Origin: Pontibacter ummariensis
Lineage (GTDB): Bacteria; Bacteroidota; Bacteroidia; Cytophagales; Hymenobacteraceae
Direction of reading: 5' to 3'
Assembly: GCF_900188175.1 (NCBI RefSeq)
Contig: NZ_FZOQ01000028.1
Coordinates: 1 to 64,000 of the forward strand
DNA length: 64,000 bases
How positions within the stretch are numbered: position 1 is the first letter of the stretch; the number at the start of each line of letters is the position of its first letter. A program made the position numbers and the translations under genes. Below the pieces are notes generated by a model. That model was given only the letters and a program-made list of their open reading frames with translations, had not been told where the DNA came from and did no database searches. Below are positions 1 to 9,290 of the stretch, piece after piece.

Positions 1-115
1 TTCCGTTCAGCACCATGCGATGATCTTTCCACTGCCCCCCGCGCTGTCCTTCACTATCAGGAAACAAATCCGATATCTTCCCCCACTGTTCATCACTTAA
101 CTCGTATCGTCTCAT
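1..115 (-). mobile_element. IS5-family transposase, N-terminal fragment (runs off the window)
   Basis: The minus strand opens with an ATG at 115 and reads about 38 codons beginning MRRYELSDEQWGKISDLFP, then GGQWKDHRMVLNG, without a stop to the window edge. This is the N-terminal DUF4096 segment of IS5-type transposases, which precedes the DDE catalytic domain. The DDE domain and the far end of the element lie outside the window. I could not define a terminal inverted repeat or target duplication between 116 and 155, so the exact IS boundary is unknown. The neighbouring broken gene ends with its own stop at 155, so the element does not obviously cut it. Confidence 0.75.
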
Positions 116-154
116 GATTTACTAACAAGCCAAGATGAACTGTTGTTTGATTCA

Positions 155-1249
155 TCAGACAAAGCCTAATTCACTATCAAGGCAGTTCAACAATTCCTCA
201 TTAAATTCTGCGGGAGAACAAGGCAGTGCGTTCGTTTCCAGGAACTCCTGGATGTATTGTTGTAGAATCAAGTTTCCAGGCGAGGCTATCGCCGGAGCAG
301 ATGAATAGATTCCGTCTACATAATCCAAAAAGCTTTCTCTGTGCTTTTGGCTCTGTGGAAAAACATTACCACTACCAGTTTTATTGATGATATGCATACG
401 AGGTTCAACACCTGAGTTAAACATAGCCAAGCTTACTTCATTGTTATAACCTGACAGCCTGGTATGTCTGTTCACCACCTCTGGATGGTACTTTATTTGA
501 AGCAAGGCTGTTAACGCTTCAAACGTCTTAGCCGTCCGTTCCTCTTGTAGCCCAACAGTAGGATCCTGGTGAATAGCCTCATGAATTAACGCAGGTACAA
601 AAGCAAAGGGGCTTTCACCTACAAACTCGGGATTAATTAGCACCATCATCTGACCTTCCAACTCATTAGTGGGTACAACCTTAGCAACAGCACTAAATGG
701 TTCGGCCGCGTAAAAGATGCCTTTTACCTTTGGAGCGCCGGTCTCCGTTTTGGCGTTAAAGTAAAAGTCTAACGCCGCGTTACCCCGGGGTAACCTGTCA
801 AAGCTGCCATTGCCGCTCCAATAGAAGGATGACCAGCCTTTTCCCGCAACACTTGGCTGTTAAAAATACTTAGCGCCTTCTGCGTGTCCACCAGCGGATC
901 CTTATCCGCGTATTCCCGCAACATTTGCTCAGCCTGAGCTATGCCAACAGGTTGGCCTGACGGATAAGGATGGCTTGCGCCTAAGTAAAACTGTGGAAAC
1001 ATATTCAGGTCCTGGGGGGCAAATGGCTTAGCGCTTAATACCTCCACCGCCGTCAGGAGTGGCACCTGCGGTCATGGCACAGGCAAGGGCCAGGCAGGCC
1101 AGCAGACGCTGAACTGTGCCTATGTTGAAGAAGGGTTTGTCTAACACGTCGCCTTTGCGGGCAGGAGGCTGCGTTTCGGTGACTGTTTCAGCGTTGGTTA
1201 GCGGACCTACTCTCCATCGTACTTCCGCCTCTGTGTCAACCTTTCCCAT
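155..1249 (-). pseudogene. Unrecognised protein with HExxH motif, broken by two frameshifts
   Basis: Three minus-strand frames read on from one another. Piece 1 (1249 to about 1065) begins MGKVDTEAEVRWRVG and has a hydrophobic stretch near LLACLALACAMTAG. Piece 2 (about 1065 to 790) contains LTAVEVLSAKPFAPQDLNMF. Piece 3 (about 790 to 155) reads RGNAALDFYFNAKTETG and later ALIHEAIHQDP before its stop. Each junction needs a one-base change; the second lies in the CCCCGGGG run near 785. HEAIH fits the HExxH zinc-protease signature, but I do not recognise the family and the motif could be chance. It is either a decaying gene beside an IS end or an intact gene with two sequence errors. Confidence 0.5.
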
Positions 1250-2257
1250 ACGGTCTGATTTTAGTTAAACATGATAAAAAATTAACTAATTGTTACTCAT
1301 TATGTTACTTACTCACCGCAGGTTAATGGTGTGAATCAATATATTTTTAGTGTAAAAAAACAACAATAAAGTACATACAATAACTATGTAAAAGATGGCT
1401 CCCAAAAGGCTACCCTAATAGTAGCGACAAGACCTCTTGGGTATAAAAGATGCCAGACACAGAACAAGTCCTTTTGCCATGATGCTACAGCCTGTTCCTG
1501 TTCTGCTTTGGAGAAGTGCTATGTGTTGTAAGGCTATGCCCTGGCACGGACTCTTTGTTTGCCAGCATAACTTTCTACAGCGAAGCGGAAACGGCCCATA
1601 GAGCGCTTGCAAAAGCTACCTAATCCCTATGGAAATGGTTCGATAATTCCTCCTACGGGCTACACAATACGCCTTCAGAGCTACTTGGAAGCATTTTTTA
1701 CTTGCTTCGGGCACTAATACAGTTAGTCTGCTTATTTTTTTCATCAAAACATTGGCTACTCCCTATAGGAGGTTTACAAGGTAATGTGCAAAGCTGCCAC
1801 TGAAAGAACTTCTCTATCTCAATTGTCTTTCTCTTCATTTAATAAATCATGCAGGGCATTATAAATAAACTACCTTTTTTTATAATTATAACGTATAAAA
1901 ACACTGGTTATAAGGCAGTTAAAGGCTCTTATTATACAGAACTTGTGACCACCGTAAACCAGAATCTAAAAATTTTAGAAAAGGTTTTACAGTGAAAGTC
2001 GCTGTACAGCTTCATTAAGCTTTATGTTTTCTCATGCTACTGATTTAGAACAATTCCTACCGATGCAGTGTGGCAAAAGCACCAGCGCAGGTTTGTCTAA
2101 GTTAACTGAAGGAACATTAGAAAGGCACCTAAGAGACGAAGCTTTTATTGTTACTCACTTGTAACCTCAATACCTAAAGGCCAAGTGTTAAACTAATAGC
2201 AGATACTCAGAAAGAGAACTTATGAATTAGAGTCTCAATTCAGCAGATTAAAAATGT
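1250..2257. other. Gene-poor stretch, about 1 kb
   Basis: No convincing gene. The longest open frame (1415-1612, minus, 65 codons) has no recognisable motif. The DNA is AT-rich. A short perfect palindrome, TCTAAAAATTTTAGA, sits at 1965-1979, about 280 bases before the histidine kinase; its role is unknown. The part next to the kinase start presumably carries its promoter, but I saw no clean TAnnTTTG box. Confidence 0.4.
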
Positions 2258-4546
2258 ATGAGCAAGTTACTCCTCATCTTCCTGCTTTTCTTCCTGAACA
2301 CATATTTACTTTCAGCTCAGAATAATGGGGAGTTGTTCCTTTCCCTGGAAAAGCTAAGTGAAAGCTCTTATGGCTTCGAACTGGACCAACACCGTTATGA
2401 ATGGAAGAGCAGTGAACGGTTTATAAGCAAAGGCTGGAAGTTCCGCCCAGGAGATAATCAGCAATGGAGAAGCTTGGGATATGATGATAAGGAGTGGGCT
2501 CTATTGGATACTGACTTTACCTTCACTAACCCTCCCGTAGAATGGCAGGGCATTGGCTGGTTCCGCCTCAAACTCACGATCGATAAATCTTTAAGGAATC
2601 AAGCTGTTGCTCTTGTCATGACACACTATGGAGCTTCAGAAATATACCTGGACGGTAAACGGGTGCATCAATACGGAAGGGTAAGCGCTGATCCAGAAAA
2701 GGAACAAGTACAACGTCCCTTATTCGGACAGCCTGTCATTCTGGCTCTGGATGATAAACCTGAACATTTGCTTGCTGTTCGCTACTCCTTTCATCGGGCA
2801 AAAGAAATTCACAGCCAGTATGGGAAGCTAACCAAGGTTAATGATCAGAATAGCACTGCTGGATTCTTAATTCACATTGACACACCCTCTAAAGCTATAT
2901 CTCTTTATGGGGAGTCCCTAACTAAAAATCTTACCACCGCGATGATCATATTAGGAGTACTGCTCCTGATAAGCTTTTTTCACCTGATGTTGTACCGCTT
3001 CTATTCCCGGGAGAAGTATAACCTTTATCTGTCAATTTTCACGGCCTTGCTTGCCGTTCATTCCTTCACCAAGTTTCTGCCCAGCTATGCTACATTGACT
3101 TTTGAGGGTGTAATGTGGAGTAACATTGTCAATGTTCTTGTTGGAGCAGTCTGGCTACCAGTATCGATGCTGGCTATCTACTCTCTCTTCTATCAGAGGA
3201 TTCCAAAATATGTGTGGTTTTACTATCTTTCCACCCCCATTCTTGCGTATGGTTGGGCTTTCTATAACACCCATCCCATAACTTCACAAGTAGCGTTCAC
3301 TATAGCCCTCCTCAGTGTGGTTGACATTTTTCGTGTAGTCGTACGGGCGGTTTTGCACAGACAACAGGATGCCTGGATTATTGGGGTTGGGATACTGCTA
3401 AGTGAGATACCGCTGGTTGCCTATTTGTTTCCTTCGATGGACAACTACTACAGGTTCTTGTTCCTTTACCCCGTCTGTCTTGCTATTCCCCTTGCCATGT
3501 CTGTGCTGATTGCCCGGCGCACTGCCCGAGCTTATAAGCAACTTGGACACCAGTTAAACGAAGTAGAAAAACTGTCAGCAAGGAGTATTGCCCAGGAAAA
3601 GGAAAAACAACAAATTCTGGCCCTACAGAATGAAACTCTTGAAAGGCAGGTAAGCGAGCGTACCGCAGAGCTAAGGGAATCTTTTGAAAGCCTTACAAGA
3701 ACGCAGGCTCAACTCGTGCAAAAAGAAAAGATGGCGTCGCTGGGAGAGCTTACCGCCGGTATTGCGCATGAGATTCAGAACCCCCTGAACTTTGTCAACA
3801 ATTTCTCTGAGGTAAGCAAAGAGATGATAACAGAACTGCAGCAAGAGCTGGACACAGGGGATATTGATGAGGCCAAAGCCATATCAGTGGATATAAAACA
3901 GAACCTGCAGAAGATACACTACCATGGGAGCCGTGCCGACGCCATTGTCAAGAACATGTTGCAGCACTCCCACGGCAACACCGGAGAAAAGGAACTGGCA
4001 AACCTCAACATAATTATTGAGGAGTACCTGCGCCTCTCCTACTATGGCATACGAGCCAAAGACAAGGCCTTTACCTGTACCCTTGAAATAAACCTTGACC
4101 AAAATCTGGAGAAGGTGGAGGTCGTGCCGCAGGAACTGGGAAGGGTGCTGCTCAATCTGTTCAATAATGCCTTCTATGCTGTGCAGCAAAAGCTGAAACT
4201 GGGCTTACCGAAATACGAGCCGAAGGTGACGGTCGATACGCAAAGGAAGAAAGGACAAGTAGAGATCCGGGTCCGTGATAATGGAATCGGCATACCAGAG
4301 GGTGTGCAGTCCAAGATTTTCCAACCTTTCTTCACCACAAAGCCCACAGGACAAGGAACAGGATTAGGACTCTCCCTCTCCTATGATATCATTAGCAAGG
4401 GCCATGGAGGAGAGCTATCAGTAGCCTCAAAAGAGGGAGAGTGGTCTGAGTTTACAGTTTTGCTTCCGTACATACCTGTACCCGAAGAACTGCTGACTGC
4501 CTCTGTTGCTCCTCTCCCAACTGCAGATAATTTTCCACAGCCATAA
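2258..4546 (+). CDS. 7TMR-DISM-type sensor histidine kinase
   Basis: Membrane sensor kinase of a two-component system. A signal peptide (residues 1-20, ending LLSAQ) leads to a periplasmic jelly-roll sensor with the sugar-binding-like phrase GWFRLKLTIDKSL (about 95-190). Seven or so hydrophobic helices follow (about 225-420), then a coiled coil (about 425-485). The HisKA segment holds AGIAHEIQNPLNF with the phospho-acceptor His near residue 504. The HATPase domain has an N box (LLNLFNNAFYAV), a G1 box (DNGIGIP) and a G2 box (GTGLGLSLS). The layout is intact and of usual length. No response regulator is adjacent, so it is an orphan kinase here and its signal is unknown. A strong terminator follows. 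Confidence 0.93.
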   Translation: MSKLLLIFLLFFLNTYLLSAQNNGELFLSLEKLSESSYGFELDQHRYEWKSSERFISKGWKFRPGDNQQWRSLGYDDKEWALLDTDFTFTNPPVEWQGIGWFRLKLTIDKSLRNQAVALVMTHYGASEIYLDGKRVHQYGRVSADPEKEQVQRPLFGQPVILALDDKPEHLLAVRYSFHRAKEIHSQYGKLTKVNDQNSTAGFLIHIDTPSKAISLYGESLTKNLTTAMIILGVLLLISFFHLMLYRFYSREKYNLYLSIFTALLAVHSFTKFLPSYATLTFEGVMWSNIVNVLVGAVWLPVSMLAIYSLFYQRIPKYVWFYYLSTPILAYGWAFYNTHPITSQVAFTIALLSVVDIFRVVVRAVLHRQQDAWIIGVGILLSEIPLVAYLFPSMDNYYRFLFLYPVCLAIPLAMSVLIARRTARAYKQLGHQLNEVEKLSARSIAQEKEKQQILALQNETLERQVSERTAELRESFESLTRTQAQLVQKEKMASLGELTAGIAHEIQNPLNFVNNFSEVSKEMITELQQELDTGDIDEAKAISVDIKQNLQKIHYHGSRADAIVKNMLQHSHGNTGEKELANLNIIIEEYLRLSYYGIRAKDKAFTCTLEINLDQNLEKVEVVPQELGRVLLNLFNNAFYAVQQKLKLGLPKYEPKVTVDTQRKKGQVEIRVRDNGIGIPEGVQSKIFQPFFTTKPTGQGTGLGLSLSYDIISKGHGGELSVASKEGEWSEFTVLLPYIPVPEELLTASVAPLPTADNFPQP

Positions 4547-4593
4547 AATCTTTGTGTATGTGGTCCAATAGTGCACTCCTTCGGTCTACCAGA

Positions 4594-4625
4594 AAGCTCC
4601 TCAGATCAACTGAGGAGCTTTTTTT
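4594..4625 (+). terminator. Rho-independent terminator after the histidine kinase
   Basis: Perfect 11-bp arms AAGCTCCTCAG and CTGAGGAGCTT around a five-base loop, followed directly by a run of T on the plus strand. Confidence 0.9.
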
Positions 4626-5013
4626 ATGGCCTTCGCCGGTAAGTTTTATGCAGCGAGACACAAAGCATACCCGATTTGTCAGTCCACAATGTGGTCAGAA
4701 CAGATTGTGTGATGGTCATACCTCCTTTGCAACACAAGCACCCCCAACATCCGGCTGTATTCTTTGGCTTCATACCGTTAGCCCGCTACCCGATATACTT
4801 ACCAACACTTTAACAGGCAGAGAAAGTAAAAGTACTGTACTCCGCACATCCTGATAAGTGTTGTAATTCTTTCCACCCCCACCTTAATAGTATGATACTG
4901 GAAATAATTTCTTTAGAACTATAGCACAAAAATTCAAGTTAAACGTAGATAAATACCAACAAATTATCCCTGTAGCAATTTCCCAACTATATCTCTATCC
5001 TAAATGTAAAGCT
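4626..5013. other. Intergenic stretch before the flavoenzyme
   Basis: No supported gene. A plus-strand open frame at 4552-4854 runs through the terminator and has no recognisable motif. The last 150 bases are AT-rich and probably hold the promoter of the next gene. Confidence 0.35.
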
Positions 5014-6426
5014 ATGGAAGACAACTTAACCATTCGCCAGCTGATAAACACGAACGGATTGGTGGTGGAACAGGACAGCATTGCTGCCTTTAGATCCGTG
5101 TTTAGCGGAGAAGTGCTCAGTCCGGGAGATGCCGGTTATGAAAAAGCCCGTCAGATCTGGAACGCCAGTATCGATAAGCACCCTGGCCTTATTGCCCGTT
5201 GCAAGGGTGTGGCAGACGTGGTGGCCGCCGTAACTTTTGCACGGGAGCAGCAACTGCTGGTCGCCATTAGAGGAGGCGGTCACAACGTGGGCGGCAGGGC
5301 GCTCTGTGACGGCGGCCTGGTCATTGACCTGTCACTCATGAAGGGCATTCATGTAGACAGCAAGAAGCGCACGGCCCGCGTACAAGGAGGCGCCTTACTG
5401 GGAGAGGTTGACAGGGAAACCCATCTCTTTGGTTTGGCAGTGCCCGCAGGCGTTGTTTCCAAGACAGGCATTGCCGGACTCACCCTGGGAGGGGGTGTAG
5501 GCTGGTTGGTAAGGAAATACGGCATGACCTGCGACAATGTACTCTCCTTTGATATAGTAACAGCCGACGGGAAACCAAGAGTGGCCAGTGCTGAAGAGCA
5601 TCCGGACCTGTTCTGGGCGCTTCGTGGGGGTGGTGGCAACTTTGGTGTAGTCACCTCTTTTGAGTACCGCCTCCACCCGGTAAGCACTGTGTTGGGAGGC
5701 TTGATACTGTACCCCAGGGATCACGCCACAGAGGTATTGCGGTTCTTCCGTGACTTCACTACGTCGGCGCCAGATGAATTAACCGCTTATGCCGCTCTTC
5801 TGCACATGCCTGACGGCACGCCTGCTGTTGCCATTATTGCCTGTTACTGCGGGAACCTGGCAGAGGGCGAGGAAGTCTTGAGGCCTTTGAGGGAGTTCGG
5901 CTCTCCCATCGTAGATGCCATCCAACCCATTCCTTTCCCGCAGATGCAAACCTTGCTGGATCCTGCCTGCCCCGACGGGAACCAGAATTACTGGAAGTCC
6001 TCTTTCCTGCGCGAACTCAGCGATGACGCCATTGCAGTGATCATAGAACACGCCAATCGGGCTGCATCTCCCCTCAGTGCCGTACTCCTGGAGTTTTATG
6101 GTGGGGCAGCCAGCCGTGTGAAACCGACGGAGACAGCTTTTGCGCAACGCCAGGAGCAATTCAACTTAATTGTTATGGCGCAGTGGGAAGACCCGGCAGA
6201 GTCTCAAAGCCATATAGCGTGGGCGCGTGACCTGGTACAGGCAACAACTTCATTCTCAAGTGAGGCGTACCTGCTCAATGCCTTGGGTGAGGAAAGCCAT
6301 GACACCATCAAGGCAGCTTTTGGAGCGAACTACGACCGGCTGGTGGAGGTGAAGAGAACCTACGACCCGACGAACTTTTTCCGCCTCAACCAGAACGTAC
6401 AACCAGCCGTTTTAGAAGAAAGGTAA
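5014..6426 (+). CDS. FAD-binding oxidoreductase, berberine-bridge-enzyme-like
   Basis: Predicted flavin-dependent oxidase of the vanillyl-alcohol-oxidase/PCMH fold, probably acting on a sugar, alcohol or phenolic substrate. The FAD_binding_4 domain (about 40-215) includes RGGGHNVGG, whose His90 is the family's usual covalent FAD site, and GLTLGGGVGWLVRKYGMTCDN. The C-terminal BBE segment reads YDRLVEVKRTYDPTNFFRLNQN. The second, cysteinyl FAD linkage of plant and fungal members appears absent because the corresponding stretch AGVVSKTGIAGL has no Cys; single attachment is therefore inferred. No signal peptide is visible, so it is probably cytoplasmic. It is monocistronic, bounded by terminators. 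Confidence 0.88.
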   Translation: MEDNLTIRQLINTNGLVVEQDSIAAFRSVFSGEVLSPGDAGYEKARQIWNASIDKHPGLIARCKGVADVVAAVTFAREQQLLVAIRGGGHNVGGRALCDGGLVIDLSLMKGIHVDSKKRTARVQGGALLGEVDRETHLFGLAVPAGVVSKTGIAGLTLGGGVGWLVRKYGMTCDNVLSFDIVTADGKPRVASAEEHPDLFWALRGGGGNFGVVTSFEYRLHPVSTVLGGLILYPRDHATEVLRFFRDFTTSAPDELTAYAALLHMPDGTPAVAIIACYCGNLAEGEEVLRPLREFGSPIVDAIQPIPFPQMQTLLDPACPDGNQNYWKSSFLRELSDDAIAVIIEHANRAASPLSAVLLEFYGGAASRVKPTETAFAQRQEQFNLIVMAQWEDPAESQSHIAWARDLVQATTSFSSEAYLLNALGEESHDTIKAAFGANYDRLVEVKRTYDPTNFFRLNQNVQPAVLEER

Positions 6427-6504
6427 ACGGTTAGGACGAGGGAGTCTACTTCGAATAGCAATCTTTTGTAGAGCAGGCTTCGGGACTGCCCCTTCAGCCA
6501 ACAT

Positions 6505-6544
6505 AAAAAGCCCCTCTCAGTTGCAACTGAGAGGGGCTTTTTAT
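6505..6544. terminator. Bidirectional terminator between convergent genes
   Basis: A long perfect hairpin: AAAAAGCCCCTCTCAGTT, loop GC, then its complement ending in TTTTT. A/T runs on both sides let it serve both the flavoenzyme (plus) and the PepSY gene (minus). Confidence 0.9.
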
Positions 6545-6727
6545 GCAACAACCTGGTTTCATAAGCTACCTCATCCCAGGTCTGTTATTTACCGCGAGAA
6601 ACAGGGAGAGCTAACGTAAGAAGTACCGATAGCTACTGTTACAGCGAATCCATTGGAGAGCGTTTGTGTTTTTTGCGTCAACTCAATGCAGCCCTTGGGC
6701 GCTTACCCGGCAGACTGTCGGCCACCC

Positions 6728-7948
6728 TTATTGGGTAACCACCGGTCTCTTCTTTTCGGCACCTGCCGAAGCGGCTTTTCTCCGGGGCTTCTTCTTTTTG
6801 TTCCACCACACCAGAAAACCCGTAACGGGCAGGCTGGCACAGATCAAACTGATAAAGAAAGCGAGGACCTTACCGGGCAGGCCCCAGACCGCTCCTATAT
6901 GCACATCATAATTGAGCATGTAGAGCTGGTCGGCAAAGCTCGCCTCCTCGTACTTGTCTCCTTTTACCCGGTAACGCTCCAGCGTGTACTGGTCGTAATA
7001 ATACTCGTTCCGGTTATACCAGGAGCCATGGTCCTGGTAGGCGATCACCTCGATGGCATCGTCTTCATGCTCCAGCGTGGGTGCCATGTAAAATCCTTGC
7101 GCATGCGGCTCCTGTGCCAGCGTTTTGTACCAGGCTTGGTCAAGCACCGGGATTGTATCCTGTGCAAGTACGCCTGCCTGGGAAACATCGGAATGTGGGT
7201 GGCTGTGTTCCGGCATGGCTTCTCCTCCCGATGTGACGTAATACAGGCCATCGGCAAACCACTCAAAGCTCCAAACCAGCCCCGTAACGGCCAGCACAAA
7301 AGCTAAAGTCAGACTATAAAACCCCAGGATGTTATGCAGGTCGTAGTTCACCCGCTTAAAGTTACCGTTCCATTTGACCTTGAAACTCTTGTCGACATTA
7401 GACTTATTCCACTTCTTCGGCCACCACATGATGAGCCCTGTGAACAGCAGCACCACAAATATGAGCGTACATGCCCCCACAATTGGCCGTCCGATCTCAT
7501 AGGGCAACCAAAGGGCGCGGTGCCCGTCGATCACAAAACGGAAAAAATCAAACTCACCCTCCCCTATGGCCTGCTGCTTCTGTAAAAACTCCCCGGTATA
7601 AGGATTCATAAACACCGCCGTAAAGCTGCGCTTCCCATTTTCCATACCCTCGTATCCTACTGCCGCCGCACCTTCCTTGTTGCTGTAGGTGAGTCCGGTG
7701 GGCGTGTGGCCGGCCATGTATACCTGAGCTGTGTCCAGCAGCTGGCTGGGTGGCACAAAGGCTCTGTCCTGCACCTCCACAAAGCGCCAGGGCTCCAGGG
7801 CATCTTTTATTTCCTGCTGAAAAGCATAAATACACCCTGTGATGCTGACAATAAACACCACCACCCCGGACACAAGGCCCAGCCAGAGGTGTAGCCAATC
7901 ATTCAGTCGTCTGAAGGCACTCTTGCCGTTTATCTTTTTGCTGTTCAT
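6728..7948 (-). CDS. PepSY-associated TM helix protein (siderophore/iron operon)
   Basis: Inner-membrane protein of the PepSY_TM family, whose members are found in iron and siderophore uptake loci and are proposed to reduce or release imported metal. I place the start at ATG 7948 (MNSKKINGKSAFRRLNDWLHL), preceded by AGG, because the longer open frame would run antisense-like through the end of the upstream gene. That gives 406 residues with four membrane helices (about 20-45, 160-185, 210-235, 360-385). Conserved histidines lie at or near helices (WLHLWLG, GHRALW, DLHNILG, DVHIGAVWG), as in bis-haem-like members. The lysine/arginine-rich tail is probably cytoplasmic. It is the last gene of the TonB receptor - DUF4374 - PepSY operon. 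Confidence 0.85.
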   Translation of the reverse strand: MNSKKINGKSAFRRLNDWLHLWLGLVSGVVVFIVSITGCIYAFQQEIKDALEPWRFVEVQDRAFVPPSQLLDTAQVYMAGHTPTGLTYSNKEGAAAVGYEGMENGKRSFTAVFMNPYTGEFLQKQQAIGEGEFDFFRFVIDGHRALWLPYEIGRPIVGACTLIFVVLLFTGLIMWWPKKWNKSNVDKSFKVKWNGNFKRVNYDLHNILGFYSLTLAFVLAVTGLVWSFEWFADGLYYVTSGGEAMPEHSHPHSDVSQAGVLAQDTIPVLDQAWYKTLAQEPHAQGFYMAPTLEHEDDAIEVIAYQDHGSWYNRNEYYYDQYTLERYRVKGDKYEEASFADQLYMLNYDVHIGAVWGLPGKVLAFFISLICASLPVTGFLVWWNKKKKPRRKAASAGAEKKRPVVTQ

Positions 7949-7985
7949 CTTAACCTGAGGTGCGAGTTGAGAGAGAAAGAGAAAT

Positions 7986-8020
7986 AAGACCGGCTTCACC
8001 CTTTGGATGAAGCCGGTCTT
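7986..8020 (-). terminator. Intercistronic hairpin between DUF4374 and PepSY genes
   Basis: Thirteen-base perfect arms AAGACCGGCTTCA / TGAAGCCGGTCTT around a nine-base loop, in the 85-bp gap between two co-directional genes. On the minus strand it is followed by ATTTCTCTTTCTC, a broken T run. It could be a partial terminator or an mRNA-stabilising 3' hairpin that lowers PepSY expression relative to the upstream genes. Confidence 0.65.
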
Positions 8021-8033
8021 CCTGATGTCTATA

Positions 8034-9254
8034 CTAAAGTTTGAAGAATCCTGCCACAAAATTGGCCTCCACTTCAGCGCCCTTGGTAGCGGTGTTGCTT
8101 CCCAGGTCGATCCTGTAAACATAGTTGCGCTTATTTTCTTCCGGAATGACCATGTAAACAAAGTTTCCTTCGTGCAGGGCGGACAACCTTCTTCCCTGCC
8201 CCCCATGCTCCGGAATGCCGTCGATGTAGGTAACCGTCTTGTTGTACAGGTCGACAATCGCTGTCCGCAAGGGGCCATCAGACCACATTTTCTGGGCCGC
8301 GTTTTCTACAGCGTTTATCTCTGCCAGCGCCTTTCCGTTGCCCAGGTACTTTAAGTGAGCGATGTTCTTGCCCCCCGTCACCGCTTCTACATCGAAGAAA
8401 TAGTTGGGATCGAACGCCGTCTGCCCACTGTTAATGCGCAGGATGCCCCCATCCTGTGTTGTCTGGCTATAGCCGTTTGCCGGGTTAGAGTGAGAAAGGG
8501 CATAGATGTCGCCTTTCTCGTCTTTGATTAGGCCAGACTTCGTGTTGAAACCGCCGATCGGACCTGTCCGGTCATCTTCTATCACCTTCACAAACTCCAG
8601 TCCGGGGTAGGTATAAACGGCAACCTGTGCGGCATCCGTGTAAGGGGTTGCAAAAGTAACCGGATCGCTGATATAATAGCTCAGAAAAAGGTGGTTGCCG
8701 CTGATGCGCATGCCAGCGTAAGAGGGCCCCTCCAATTCGGTAATGTCGGAAACAGGATGCTGTTTGGTGCTGGTGACCTTTACCGTGTTGGCATCGATGG
8801 TGTGAAACTTCACCACGTCTGAGGCTGCGGAAAGCTCCAGGCCTAACAGGGTGTTGTCATCTACTTTTATAAGGTCTGCCAGGCTGTTATCAAAAGAAAC
8901 GTTCCCGATACGCTTGAGCTGCCCGTCTTCACCCTGCGAAATGCCTACCACATCCACATCATCCAGGCCGCCAATGCTGTAAATGGTGTTGTCGATCTGT
9001 GTAAAGTCATAATAACCCGGCTGCTCTATGCCCTGCCCTACCGCAGAAAGGGTTCCAGTCATTACATCTTCAAACGGAACGGTATAATAGGTAAAGGTAC
9101 CATCGCTGCCTGCCATGGCAAGCGACACAACATAGGGGTTTTCTTCAACAGGGCTCGGACTTTCCGACTCGCTGTCGCAGGAGGTAAATGCAACAGAAGC
9201 ACCAAGGCTCAGGATAGGTAATGCCAGCTGTCTTGCTTTTTTAATCGATAACAT
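8034..9254 (-). CDS. DUF4374 lipoprotein (siderophore operon)
   Basis: A 406-residue lipoprotein with lipobox FTSC (lipidated Cys26) followed by an acidic/serine linker. The body has repeated beta-rich units typical of a propeller, for example TQIDNTIYSIGG, VDDNTLLGLEL and ISGNHLFLSYY. DUF4374 proteins are regularly found between a TonB receptor and a PepSY protein in Bacteroidota iron loci, as here. A surface or periplasmic siderophore-handling role is inferred from that context. The gap to the upstream receptor is 36 bp, so the genes are almost certainly co-transcribed. Confidence 0.85.
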   Translation of the reverse strand: MLSIKKARQLALPILSLGASVAFTSCDSESESPSPVEENPYVVSLAMAGSDGTFTYYTVPFEDVMTGTLSAVGQGIEQPGYYDFTQIDNTIYSIGGLDDVDVVGISQGEDGQLKRIGNVSFDNSLADLIKVDDNTLLGLELSAASDVVKFHTIDANTVKVTSTKQHPVSDITELEGPSYAGMRISGNHLFLSYYISDPVTFATPYTDAAQVAVYTYPGLEFVKVIEDDRTGPIGGFNTKSGLIKDEKGDIYALSHSNPANGYSQTTQDGGILRINSGQTAFDPNYFFDVEAVTGGKNIAHLKYLGNGKALAEINAVENAAQKMWSDGPLRTAIVDLYNKTVTYIDGIPEHGGQGRRLSALHEGNFVYMVIPEENKRNYVYRIDLGSNTATKGAEVEANFVAGFFKL

Positions 9255-9290
9255 ATGCTATTACTTGTTTATGAAAAGGATAGAGTTGGT

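Noticed and set aside
1415..1612. Minus-strand open frame of 65 codons
   Set aside because: No recognisable motif, no start context, and in an AT-rich gap; coding not supported.
1965..1979. Palindrome TCTAAAAATTTTAGA as a regulator site
   Set aside because: Short, AT-rich, 280 bp from the next gene and with no partner copy in the window; likely chance.
6653..7306. Plus-strand open frame of 217 codons
   Set aside because: Lies fully inside the PepSY gene on the opposite strand; no motif, and the other strand codes for a known family.
8279..8354. Start of the PepSY gene at 8278 (516 residues)
   Set aside because: The extra 110 codons run through the end of the DUF4374 gene in another frame and lack the family's N-terminus; MNSKKING at 7948 fits the first membrane helix.
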